Assembly (NCBI RefSeq): GCF_019649055.1
Contig: NW_026570232.1
Location: 1,178,001-1,242,000, forward strand
Direction of reading: 5' to 3'
DNA from: Paramacrobiotus metropolitanus
Taxonomy: Eukaryota > Tardigrada > Eutardigrada > Parachela > Macrobiotidae
DNA: 64,000 nucleotides
The position numbers and the translations under genes are program-made. How positions within the stretch are numbered: the first letter of the stretch is position 1; the number at the start of each line of letters is the position of its first letter. Under the pieces are notes generated by a model. It did not search any database and was not told the origin of the DNA. It saw nothing but the letters and a program-made list of their open reading frames with translations. Below are positions 24,001 to 35,980 of the stretch, one piece after another.

Positions 24001-26625
24001 GCCTAACCATCTCATTATCGCTTTGACCAAAGCGGGTCATTCTGCTGCGTACCAAGTGGACTATTCGTCTAGCACCTTAAAACTCCTTCCGTGCCTTCAT
24101 GTTTTTGAGTACAAGTATTTGGTGGATTTTGAGGTAGTTTTGCGTTTCGCTTATAAGTACAAATAATTACGTAGCTTTTGATTTTGAAGTGTTTCGAAAT
24201 TGCTCGCTGTTGCAATTTTTAACCACATACAAGTACCACACGATGCTGTATACAGTACTTAATCAGTTAATTTACTGAGCTTGCCAGAGATGCTGCAAAC
24301 ATTACTGCAATCCTCAGAGTTAGATGTTACACTACACATCTGGTATTTGGCGTAAGCTGTAGATGAATGACCTTTTTGCAGTCAGTTCCCTTGGGACATG
24401 CCGGCACACTGCTGGCCTTCGCCAATAACAACGTGGAGCCGACAGCGGCTTATCACGAGTCCGTGCAGCCGTTGTACATTGCCAAGGACGGCAAAATCGC
24501 CCTGTGCGGATTCGCCGACATCCAGAACGTCCTGGATGTGACGGCGTGGAAGAAGAGCGTGGATTCCATCATCTTGGTGTATTCGCAGCGACGTGGCAAT
24601 ACACGCCGAACCCTGCTACACTTATTCGAGATCCGCTTCAAGGATGGCTACTGCGATGTGCGACCGTATAAGCACCAGAAGACCATTGGCGCGGCGGTCT
24701 ACGATGGACAGCGCAACACGCTGTGTGCCTACGAACCGTTCACCATTGACCAGTGCCTGTGTGGTAAAACTGCAAAAACTTGATATTAATTTTCGTGTTT
24801 GCGTTGCACGTACAAGTTTCTTTTTTTTTGCAACAGGAGTGGAGGATTTACAAATCCTTCGGGCGCCGCATTACCACAAAACTGTCCATCTGGGCGTGGC
24901 CTTGAGCAATAACGTTAAGTATGAGACGGATGGGGCGTGTCCAGTGGAAGAGCGTCTCCAGCCGGACAACCAGTATGATAAGTCGTTTTGCTGCTGTCCG
25001 CTGGCCAATCAGCGTTCGTTTATTATCGAGTATTCCGGGCAGTCGCGCAGTTTTGATTTTATGTCGGATGACGATAACGCGTTCCAGACTCTATACGCCG
25101 GTCCCGAATCGGTAAATTTTCTGATTAAAACTTCATATAAATGCAGTTGTGATTCATTTCCTCTTGCGGTCGCATGGTTACAGGCAACGGAAATCTCTCA
25201 GTTGCAAACGGAAAAATGCTGCCCGGTATTCCAAACCATAAGTCCAGTCGGCGAAACATCCCTTTACACATTGGAACAGAATCGTTATGGCGGCTGGCAG
25301 GTCTATCAGTTTATCAACCATGGATTACCGTCGTACGCCGAAAGTTCTTCCTTTGGATATTGTGACGACAACGATGTCATTGTCAGTTACACTTTGCACA
25401 GCTTTCAAGCAGGTACCTTTTTGAATCGTACATGCATTTTCAAAAATACATATTTGGAGCTATTAATTATTTATGTAAATCCCGTGTTGCAGACAATACG
25501 ATCTACCATATTCGGTGTAATTGGGATGGAAAATATAGCAACGATGCGTACAAAGAGAAGACCAATTACGTCGGACGAACAAGTTACACTGCGTACGTAC
25601 AGAGTCGGCACAGGTTTGCTTTTCTGCATTTTCATCTGTATTTGTGGAAGGATTATTGGCTCTACTTTTAAAGGAAAATTCCTATACAGTATTTTAGTGG
25701 TGCTTAGAATTAAACTGATTGCAAATTTCCGACGCCGTTGCTCATTATAATTTGCGTTTTACAAATGTTTATAATTTGTTTTATATGTTTTACCTTACCC
25801 CAAAATTGTTTTACATTTCCTGTAGAGCGCGTAACGTAATAAACGTTTATTCAAACATCATGCTCTGCACCGAGAAAGTTATGCGAGCAAGAGTTTAAGA
25901 AAACTGCATTTGTATGTTTTTAATTTCACAGTCCGTCCCCATATGCGCTAGCGCCGGCTAAGACTTATACGTCCAGCTACAACAACAGCAATTACAAAGC
26001 CCCGACCAGCAACACCCCCGCCGCCTATCCGACTCCCAGCTACACCGCCCCAGCACCGGCTCCCGTACCGGCACCGGCACCCTACGCCCAGCCGGCGCCC
26101 AGCTCCTATGCCGGCTCACCGGCACCGGCCGCCTACGCATATAACAGCCCCAATAGTTATGCCGCCGCGAAAGTATACTATAACGGATCCAACTCCTACA
26201 ACACCACGTACAACAACACGAACTATGCCAGTAAACCCAAATACGATTATTTGCGCGCCAACTACAGTAAAGATCAGCGTCCTGTTAATATTTACCTGAA
26301 TATGTCCGACAATCCGCTTTTTCATCGTTTAGCATCACAACAGTATCAGCGCCCGTATAACGGGACATACCGGCATGGATTCGGAAATGATCTGTACAAT
26401 GCGGATCCGTATGGGCATTACGGCAACTATTCCATGTCGCGGGCGACCTATGGGCCGCAGCTGTACAGCGGCGGATATGCCCAGCCGGGATACAATGTCT
26501 ATCAGCCGGCACCGTTAAGTTACGACATGGCGCAGTACGCTCCGTCGTCGCATACCGGCATCCGTTTCACGAATTCCACACGGGGCGGGTATTATTCGCC
26601 ATCGGCACGGACCAACGGCAGATAA
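21097..26625 (+). CDS. Large secreted protein, variable-tail family, member 1
   Basis: Twelve exons join in frame to give 1,049 residues: 21,097-21,190, 21,322-21,387, 22,054-22,084, 22,170-22,705, 22,919-23,336, 23,642-23,783, 23,972-24,133, 24,382-24,763, 24,837-25,111, 25,184-25,412, 25,493-25,613 and 25,932-26,625. Exon 1 is a signal peptide ending in phase 1. Residues about 60-380 are disordered and extremely rich in Tyr, Arg, Asp, Gly and Asn (for example RYRDYDNDNYGRYNDGRY), with almost no Lys at the centre. Residues about 382-790 form a Cys-containing core with motifs FILYCSQHPAKTILAYPLYC, LCGFADIQN, NTLCAYEPFTIDQCLCG, DKSFCCCP and FGYCDDNDVIVSY. The tail (about 819-1,049) is Ala/Pro/Tyr-rich (APAPAPVPAPAPYAQPAP). 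The next gene is its tandem paralogue with identical intron phases. No named domain is recognised. Extracellular structural or adhesive roles are inferred from composition. An in-frame ATG at 21,061 is an alternative start. Confidence 0.86.
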
Positions 26626-27809
26626 AAGAGCTGTGTCAAAAAACTGAAAAATGATTTTTTGTATCTCAAACATTATTTGTATACTTGTTGTAATACTGTA
26701 AAGGAATGTTGTGCTTCAGCGGTTATTACCGTGTTTTCTAGTACAAATGCCTGAAATTATTATTTTGGTTGAAATGTGAATGTCAATAATAATATTATGT
26801 CGATAATGGTGCGGCATTTATTGTTCCAAAAAAAATATTATTTATGCTGTACTTATGCAATTGCAGTTATACCAATATATTCTAATGATCCGTTCTCCGA
26901 AAGTGAATTTAAGAATTATAATAGTTTAAGGATGTTATGAGATTATTTATGCAAAGGTAAATTCTACAGTTTAGAGCAGTAAGAAAGTATCGGCACAGAA
27001 CTGATTTCGATGAAAACCATCAATTTCACGCTGTTTGTTAGTTGACAACATAATTATTAAAAGTAATAATTAATATCTTTATAATATGCAGTAGCCACCC
27101 ACGAAATCAGTTACTAAACCATGCATATCGCTTTTTGCAGGTATTTTTTATCTCCATGACACTTTGTACGTGTCACATCGTACTGATAATACCCTAGATC
27201 TGCTGAACTTCTATAAATAAGATACCTAAAGAAAAAATTTTTCATTTTTGCAGTGATCAAGCCGGGATGATAATTTGTGAAGACTTAATGTGTACGAACC
27301 GCGCTGTCATCCTACTGACCAATCATTTTGACTTTCGCATCGTTTTTTCATATAGCTTTAGATATTGAAAATGTTTTATACCCAGTTGGAAGGGCACAGT
27401 ACAGTTGCAGTATTCAGTTATATGTACCGGTACAGACCTGAGAAGTCATGGATGGTTGTCTTAAACTCTTGTCATGTAAATTCGACTGAGTCAAATCACG
27501 AGCAAAGATAGCAATCGTTTTCCCGGAAACCACAGCTTGAGGCATTGCCTTGTAGCGGTCATTACTGTGTTTGGAACCTAGCTAAAGGCTTTTGACTGAT
27601 ATTTGACCTTTGACGAATTGGCTGGGTATTGCGCTACCATCAGTAAAACAGCAGTAGGAAAACCAAAGCTGCTATTGTTAGCCGCCGCCGCACATGTCAT
27701 AACTTATACAGCGGGGAGAAATCGTTTCCCGGTTTGGGTAATAAACGCGTTTTTCCTGTAGTGTTATTCTAAAAATCATGAGCAGGATAAGAAAAACAAA
27801 TTAATAACA
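26626..27809. other. Intergenic spacer between tandem 12-exon genes
   Basis: AT-rich sequence with no supported coding exon and no clear AATAAA just after the stop at 26,625. I see no confident TATA box upstream of 27,810. Confidence 0.45.
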
Positions 27810-30800
27810 ATGCTGCATAAACAATCGCTACGTCCGGACTTCTTTAGTACTGTATTTATATTCGTTCAATTGGCATTTTATGCAGGTAAGTGACTTAAGT
27901 CTGATCATGCCGATGGAGTTACTAACTGCAAATAGCTTACTATTTTTGCCACTGCTAGTTCGCTACTAATGTTACAGTTTTTTGCATTTCATCGTCTGAT
28001 ATTGTACATATGTCCAAGCTTTTTTCAGTGCGCTTGGTACGTACTTGGTCAAATTATCGCAGTTTCGTTGCAGCTAGAGGATTTGTTGCGAATCCTTTGA
28101 GAGACGATGTATCCGAATCTGTGGTGCACCGACGCTTGCGACCTTATTATCGCAATGGTAACTGATTGTTTCTCACCAAACCGAAATCTGTACATAAATT
28201 ACAGAATATCTACTAAATACAGGCTTTACATAATTAGATAATAAACAACAGCATTTACATTAATTATTCACTGGCTTTTAAATTTTCAGGTTCGTTTCCT
28301 CTGACTCGAACGTAAGTGCACTGTTCATATACTTTGAAAGTCAGCACATCTTCGGCAAAATTCAAACAACTGTTCTGCTTGTTGATTTTTAGGAGTTGTT
28401 AAGGTTATAATGACGTAATTTTAACGCTATTGTTGATGAAAAATCACTTTGACTTTACTAGTTTACACTTCAAACGGCTATAAAACAACGGTGAACTTCT
28501 AATAAACTGAAATATCGCGCGATACGTGCAGATATACTGAACTTGCTACGTATACGTACGCAGTATGAAGAAAGAACCACTTTTAGTAACAAATTATGTA
28601 CTTGCTGTGGATAAGTAAGATAACGCGAACGCTATGCCATTTTTAACACTGGAAACTGATTGTTTATAGTTTGTTTGCGGACCATCCGGAACGCCGGCGT
28701 TTTCCGAGGCAGCTGGAAGCGGATGCCTACGCTCGCCAAGGGTCACGTTCGGATGGGTCTGACCAGCAGCAGCAGAAGCGGCCTGATCGTCTGTCATACA
28801 GCAATGGCACCGAATTCGATGACGACTACGATCGCAGCGAACTAGAGCAGCGTCGTAGTTATGCGGCTAGGAAAACTCAGGAACGCCGACTACGTAATCA
28901 GTATGCAGGAGGGGATTACGATTATTCTAGGTACAGAAAGCTCGAAGTTACTTACTACCATTGCTTACTATAGAAAACCAGTGATGTGTACACTCTTTAC
29001 AGTTTTCGTGGATACGGGAATTCTCGTTCAGCAATTCCTATTTCTTGTTATATTATAATGATTATACTTTAAGTCTGTAACTAACAGTTTTGTTGCAGAG
29101 AATCTGAAAGCGAATACTTTCTGCAGCAGGGCCCCTATCCGCATGAAGACAAAGAATGTAGATACGTCACGCGTCAAACGAAGTCGTCCCTCAACAGCCT
29201 CCCCATCACATCCGGCAGTGCTGTGGTTTCGCTTCCCATGTACGTCAAGTGTACCATACGTCCTAGGATTTTTGACGGCGATAACGATTTTGGTTGTTTT
29301 TTTAACGTTTAAACTTGTATCATTTTAAGTAGTATTACGCGTATGCACTTTTGTTACACTGATGGCCTTTGCCCAATAAAGTATTTTAGTGTACCATATA
29401 TACTACAACAATTATCAACTGAATATTTGATTTCACTTTTTACGATTGTCGACATTTTAAATACACCTGACCCGAAATTCCCAATATGTATATGCTCGAT
29501 ATTCATTTAATAAGCCGTATGCGACAATTGATAATTGTGTTACGCTTGTTGACAAGGGGGAGCTTTGTACTGTACTGTACGCAAAATCCAAACGGCAAAA
29601 TCCTGACATTTCCACTCTACTGCAATGAAGAGGCAAATAACGGCCATGCTGCCGGGACCGGCGGTATTGTCACTGATATCGAGCACCCATGCCACCAGCT
29701 GAAGGTTAGTGTAAGACTTACATACTTTGTAAGAATACGGCTGTACAATTTTGTAAGCATTTTTAACCAGAAGTTGTAATTCCATAAATATAATAAATAT
29801 AATCGCCTCAGTCTTGCCCCGGTTTGTCAGTGAACATATTTGTACGTATGCTGAAAATACAAGTCGAGGGTGGCGCAACGAAATGTTTTAAGCCAAAAAA
29901 ATGTCAACCCGAAAACGAATAAGAAACAAAATGTACTCACTCTTATAATTTTTTATAAAACGGAACTTTTAAATGGGATTATTTTATATCTATACGTTAC
30001 ATCATACTGCTAAAAAGCCTTACCTTATTAGTTACACTTTCATCCGTTCGTTTATCAACTGTGCCGCATGTTTCGCATGTTACCAGGTGGTAGAAGATCG
30101 GAACAACCTACAGAATCCTGCGCATTTTGTCATACCCCTAACAAAAGGCTATTACACAAGACCATATCGAGTGGATTACGACACTGGCGGTTTTACGTTA
30201 TTTCCGGCTCTGGAAGCATTCTATTTCAAATACCTGACTGATGTCGAGGTCAGTATACAACTTGTTCTGCAGCAGCGCGTATGTGTAATGACTATAATCA
30301 ACTGCACGCGAATTTTCGTAATGAAAACAGCAATATAAAGTCCATTACAAGTATTATTTTCGATAGACAGTATTTTTTGGCGGCGCGGGGACCGTCTTGC
30401 TTTTCGCGAACGATAATCAAGAAGCCGGTGCGCCCTTTGCGGATACTCTGGCTCCCATCTATTTAGTAAAACATGGGGAGATACGGTTGTGCGGGTTCAC
30501 GGATATACAGAACACCCGAAAGGTCACCGCTTGGAAACGGCCAGATAAAACAAGCTCCATGATCGTGGCCTATCTACAACAACGCAGCGGCACCAGGCGA
30601 TCATTGTTGCACTTTTTCGAAATTCGCCTCCACAGAGGCCATTGCGTCAGCAGGCACTATGAATACCAGCAAACACTGGGAGCAGCTGAGTATCGAGGAG
30701 GGCGGAATACGCAGTGCGCTTACGAACCGTTCACCGTGGATCATTGTCTGTGCGGTATGAACCAGAAACCTTAATGCATTTAAATTAAGGAACGATGAAT

Positions 30801-33484
30801 GGTAATTAACCCGTATATTACTCACAGTTTTATAGATAATAGTATTAACGGCTAGAGTAGGCTTCACAAACAGCACTTCAATATTCTCCATTCAAGATTT
30901 CCGGTTATCCCGAAGGATACCTGCAGAGTATATGAATTATGGAAGCAGTGATGATTTTTGCTATTTTTGCTGTTGTTTAGACTGCGTGATCGATAAAACA
31001 AGAGTAACGTTATAGTCCTGAATTATATCTCATTATATTTTGCAGGAGCTCAAGATATCAAGTTCGTGTCTTCAAAAGGCTACCAAACATCACACTTAGT
31101 AATTGGTTTGTCATTGCGCGCTGAAAAGGAGAATGACGCTTGCCCTGTATCAGAGCGAATTATGCCGGAAAATGCCTTTGACAAATCATTCTGCTGCTGC
31201 CCTCATGCTAACCAATATTCTTTCCTTTTGGATTATTCCCATGAATCCCGAAAGTTTGGCAAATCTGGCCGGCATGGAGTATTAGATTTGCGAAGTCTCC
31301 AGGGAGACAGTGCGGCTGTAAGTGTCAAAGATGATCTCGGAAATACAGTACTTATGTGCTTAGAAATAAGAGTACTGCATAAGAAGATACACGTTGTGAT
31401 ATGGGGCCACACTGCATGCATACACATTACACACGTATATGAGAGTATTTTACTAGAGGCAATTTATTAGCAGTACTGTCAGTACATAATTGCCTGCCAT
31501 GCAGACAATTTTGTTTTTTCGTCATGCATCATTTTTTGAATGTACAGAGTATATTAATTACATTAAATACCTGAGTAGTAAACTTGCAAGCATATTCCGT
31601 ACTTAATTAGGTTATGTACAAGTTTAGCCGTCTGACTGGTGAGTGTGCGATCGACTGCAGTATAATCGCTTTACAGGTCACGGAGATCAGAGAGATAAAA
31701 ACCGAGAGCTGTTGCAATATCTTCCAAACGAGTAGCCCTTCCGGCAGGACGGAATTATATTCCATTGAGCCGGACGACGATGGCTTCCCGCAGTTGTTTC
31801 AGTTTATTGATCATGGACTTCCGCCTTATGCTCATAGCTCATCATTAGGTTACTGCGACACCAACGATGTTATTGTCAGCTATGATCTTCACGCCTTTCA
31901 GTCAGGTAAATCAATGAAATACAGCTGCAGCTACGTATACTGGTAAATTTGCAAAAGTATTATGACCAGTTACGCATTCTACAAATATGTAGTAACAACA
32001 AGAGATTAATAAAAAATGGACTGCTAGATGAAGCATCGTAATGTACAAGATTACAAGGGTATATCTATATGCGTTGTGAATTACAGGTCAAAACCTTATT
32101 AAAAATTTTGGTGCATGACTAATTATTATTTAATTGTAGATAGTAATTATTATTTAATTGTAATAATTACTATCTACAATGTCGACATACGTTATACAGT
32201 TTTTGGAATTTAGGTGATGCATCAACTAAGTTTATCTATTTACAGCTTATGATTTGTGTTACTGTTGTAGTTTAAACTCTGTAAATCTCATTAAATTCGG
32301 ACAGATAACACCATATTCCACATCAAATGCAGCAAAGATACTCCTTTCCATCCTTCCAGCACGAGGCATTCCCCGAATATGTCCTTGGCGGAACACCGAA
32401 GCCAGTCAAAGTAATGCGTGGCAGTTTTTAGTCTCTGGGACTGGTTACATACTGCATACAATGCACATGTCCTTACAGATAAATAATCATTTTCAGCTTC
32501 TTAAAATAGCTTAAAACAATTCGTGGTTGCTAATTTTTTGAAATAAAACAAATTTGAGCACTGCAGAATATGAGCAAGAATTATCATACATATTGCTCGG
32601 GATTTGCATCTAATATAACTTGTAAACGTTAGTGTATCCGCTAATTTAATTTCCTTACTCTACGGTAACGAAGAATCGCTGAAAGGATAACGCATTGCTC
32701 GTGGCTCTTGTGTGGAGCCACGCTATGTTTGTTTGTTTTGTTTTTTTTATATTACCTAATAAAAAGTATCTTAAAACTGGTTTGGGTATAAAAGCAAATT
32801 TGTTTCATTCAGTTATATGCCAACGCCTTCTGAGATGTTAAGGCGTGTTTTCTTCCTCCCTTATACTATTTTGTTGACTACGTTAAATGCATTTTTACTA
32901 GGTGGCTGGATTACCGTTCGGCGTACTACAGTCAACAACCGTACAACCGTTCCACCCTGAACGCCCATCCCAAAGCCGGGTCCGTGTACAGTCCACTACC
33001 TCATGCTCCCACGCGTTATCAATCCTACAGATTCCGTAATTTACCATCGGAACCCCGATGGTCCTCGTCCAGTGCCGACCACGGCAGACTGTCGGCCATC
33101 CATCCGGATTCAGATGACTACTACAGCCGCAACATGACCGGCATCGGCAGCAGCCGACGGAAACCCCGCGATTATCCCTACCCGGCACCGCCGAATCCGC
33201 GCTATATGCGACCACCTTCAGAGCCACGGAAGAGATTTTCCTCTTATCCGCCGGGTATGCCTCTAGCTCACTTCAATCCTAATCCTTACCGGACAACTGC
33301 AAAAAGTCCTACCATTCGTGTCAACAGTACAACGGATTTAAACATTTCGCCCATTCCCACGTACAGTCTTTATATATTCACCGGGAAGAATGATACCGAC
33401 AGCCGGCCTTACCGACCACCTTATCTTGTACCAAATGGTCAGCACACGATTCACCCCGGGATACGATACAACGAAACTGCATGA
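27810..33484 (+). CDS. Large secreted protein, variable-tail family, member 2
   Basis: Twelve exons join in frame to give 823 residues: 27,810-27,885, 28,074-28,157, 28,290-28,311, 28,670-28,930, 29,099-29,239, 29,557-29,704, 30,087-30,248, 30,367-30,754, 31,046-31,317, 31,677-31,905, 32,305-32,410 and 32,902-33,484. Every intron phase equals that of member 1, and exons 7 (162 bases) and 10 (229 bases) have identical lengths in both. Exon 1 is a signal peptide. The N-terminal segment (residues about 30-190) is Arg/Gln/Asp-rich and much shorter than in member 1. The core (about 195-600) matches member 1 throughout: FVLYCTQNPNGKILTFPLYC, LCGFTDIQN, NTQCAYEPFTVDHCLCG, DKSFCCCP, LGYCDTNDVIVSYDLHAFQ. 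The tail (about 630-823) is Arg/Tyr/Pro/Ser-rich and unlike that of member 1. Poly(A) signals lie at 33,694 and 33,957. Extracellular; function unknown. Confidence 0.86.
32133..32180. repeat. Perfect 20-bp inverted repeat (hairpin)
   Basis: Arms 32,133-32,152 and 32,161-32,180 are exact reverse complements around an 8-base loop, inside intron 10 of the variable-tail gene. The sequence aattattatttaattgta occurs twice head to tail here (from about 32,121 and 32,145), so the hairpin is joined to a short direct duplication. Confidence 0.85.
32700..32722. repeat. 8-bp GC-rich stem-loop
   Basis: CGTGGCTC and GAGCCACG form a perfect stem around a 7-base loop in intron 11 of the variable-tail gene, followed by a long T-rich run. 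It may simply be chance structure. It does not match the histone 3' stem-loop. Confidence 0.4.
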
Positions 33485-35712
33485 CCACCGTCGATAATAA
33501 TAATTATACAAATATAGCTAACATCTGCATCTTTTTCTCACCCACATATAGCACAAACGTTTTTGTTACAGCAGTGATCAGCATAACTACGTATAGTATC
33601 ATAAAAATTTATTAAATTCTTCTGGGAGAGTGTGATATATTTCTATGATATTTTTTGTGTGTTGTTAATACAAAAATTTCTTTCATGAATAAGAATAAAC
33701 TGTCTGACAATTGTGAAAGGTTACTGTCAGTTATCATTGCACAGTTAATTTTCATACTTCTATCGCATGCCGGCGATGCAATGGTTATAAAGATTTTACA
33801 GAAATCATACAACTCATAGGTCTTCTTGACCTTGGATAAATCTTGAGATAAAGGTGTCTGTTCGATGATAATCATACTGGCAACTTTAATATTATACGCA
33901 TTTTTAATACCACAGCACCGTCTGCAGCTGTCTGTCCAATGCAAGTACTCGTAATTAATAAAAGCTGAGACATTTCTATAAACCTACTTATTTTTATCAG
34001 AGATCACACAAAAATTTATGAAGCCTTCTGTATATCCATTCTTAAGGATCACCACAATGGTTTAATCCCGAAACTAGTCAAAAATTTTAATTCTACACGT
34101 ATGCACGCATTCGTGATATTTCTTTAAATCGTGCGAACACTGTTTGTGTGCATAAGTAATAAATTTTATGGTTGCCACAGTAATAATGCAGTCAACAAAT
34201 AATATGCATAACGGCGACGATGAATGGCATAAATACTTTGTAGCCGTTAGACCAGCACATATTTAATATTTTATTTAGCGCTAGTATCATTTGCATAATT
34301 TTATCTAGCATATATGACGTACTGTACAATACATATGCATGGCGTTTGTATCTGATGTTGTACCGTCAGCTTGGCTGCGCTAACCATGGCAAGATGTGCG
34401 TGCGCCTGCGCCACCAGAATTGCAGTTTACCATTTTCTTTAATTAATAATTGTCATCATAGCGCAGGCGTAATAAGGAAAGCGTTTACAAACACACACAT
34501 TGCCTTTTAATAATTATTGTAAATCCAAATTTGTTTATTTCACTTGCCGACAGTTTAACGCTGTGGGACGGGTGAAGTTGTGACCTTAATTCGATACACA
34601 ATGCATTTCTTCCGCCTGACGTAATTAAAATACAAGTATATTATAATGTGCAGCAGTAGCTGCACTGAACCCTTATTAAACCAGTTGTACTAAAACCTTT
34701 CTCAATAAAATTTTAGTCTTGTTTTGGTAAGGCCAATGATATCATCTGGATATTGCATAATGGCTTCTGAAAACCTAAAAAGCGACGTCGAACCAGCAAA
34801 AAATGTAGTGCAAAAATGTAGTTCAAAAAAGCTGTAAACAAGTATGCGTAATACCTTCAGTAACCAATTTCACACAAACTGCTTATTTCGCTATTTGGGA
34901 TGGTTCAGTGTCTGCGCTGCATGCTGTAAGCATAGTGCTGTAAGCTAATGCATCGGCAGTGAAAACAGGCAAAAAAATCTGAAATATAGGGAGTAGGTTC
35001 ATTTATATGTCGGTTTTCATGTGTAATGTATTTTGCACCTACAAACACACTCTAGGCTAAACTTGAACCTTTCATATTCAATCAATGCACGAAAAATTAA
35101 TGTAATCGAAAGTTGGTAGTATGCAGTATGTTGATTTCACATTATGGGCGAAATTTAAGCATAATAATTTCCATAATATCCTGTTTTTAAAATTTTAAAG
35201 TGCGTCGTTTACATTTTAAAAGTTGGAACTGATTAATCGTAACTGATAGCATCGGCTGATCGGTATTCGATATTATACAATGTTGCATGTATGATATATC
35301 GATACTCGTATGTACCCATTGACCGGCAAAACGAGCGGTTTTAACCGTTCGTATGCTGCTCATACTTTTTTGTCAGCAGGAAAGCACTGCCTTCAGCGGG
35401 CAAACACCTCCAAACAATTCGGGCACGCTGGGAGGACCTTGGTACAGCATTGTAATTCAATCAAGGCATGCAGGTCAAAGCACTTCTTGACCATAGCAGA
35501 AGTCTTTCCCATCGGACATCAGAAACATACGTCCGCATTGATGCCATACTTGACTTTGAACTTTTAAATTCACATAACAATACAATCAAGATTATTGTCA
35601 GTTTTTTCTCTCTTGAACTTTTTCCCACCTTGAAAAAAACGCTTGTACAACAGTAAGAATCGGTTATCCAACAGCGTCGTTTCACGCGCCAACCCGTTAC
35701 GGGTTTCATGGC
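33485..35712. other. 3' UTR of member 2 and intergenic
   Basis: AATAAA hexamers at 33,694-33,699 and 33,957-33,962 are candidate ends for the upstream gene. The rest is AT-rich and I see no gene, tRNA or mobile element in it. Confidence 0.45.
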
Positions 35713-35719
35713 TATAAAA
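35713..35719 (+). promoter_or_regulatory. TATA box of Tyr/Pro repeat gene
   Basis: TATAAAA in the context ggctataaaatgattgg. A non-coding first exon would start about 30 bases downstream and end at 35,857 before a GTAAGT donor. The acceptor at 35,965-35,966 lies just before the ATG at 35,981. Confidence 0.6.
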
Positions 35720-35980
35720 TGATTGGAACGGCCGCACAGTTTGGTATCACACCTTTCGGTTCTGGATTACAGCTGAACAAGTTCTGCTTACTTCCTGCAC
35801 TGTGCCTTTGTAATTAGCGATTACCTTACGGACGGAGTATCACTTATACAGAACCACGTAAGTCATTACGCTTTTATTTTTTATCAGATGCATAACGACT
35901 ACTGAGTAGAGTAACATTACATCAGTATTACTTGTATTTGTATACACATCTTATGTACTGTTGCAGTTAATTTTTCCAAA

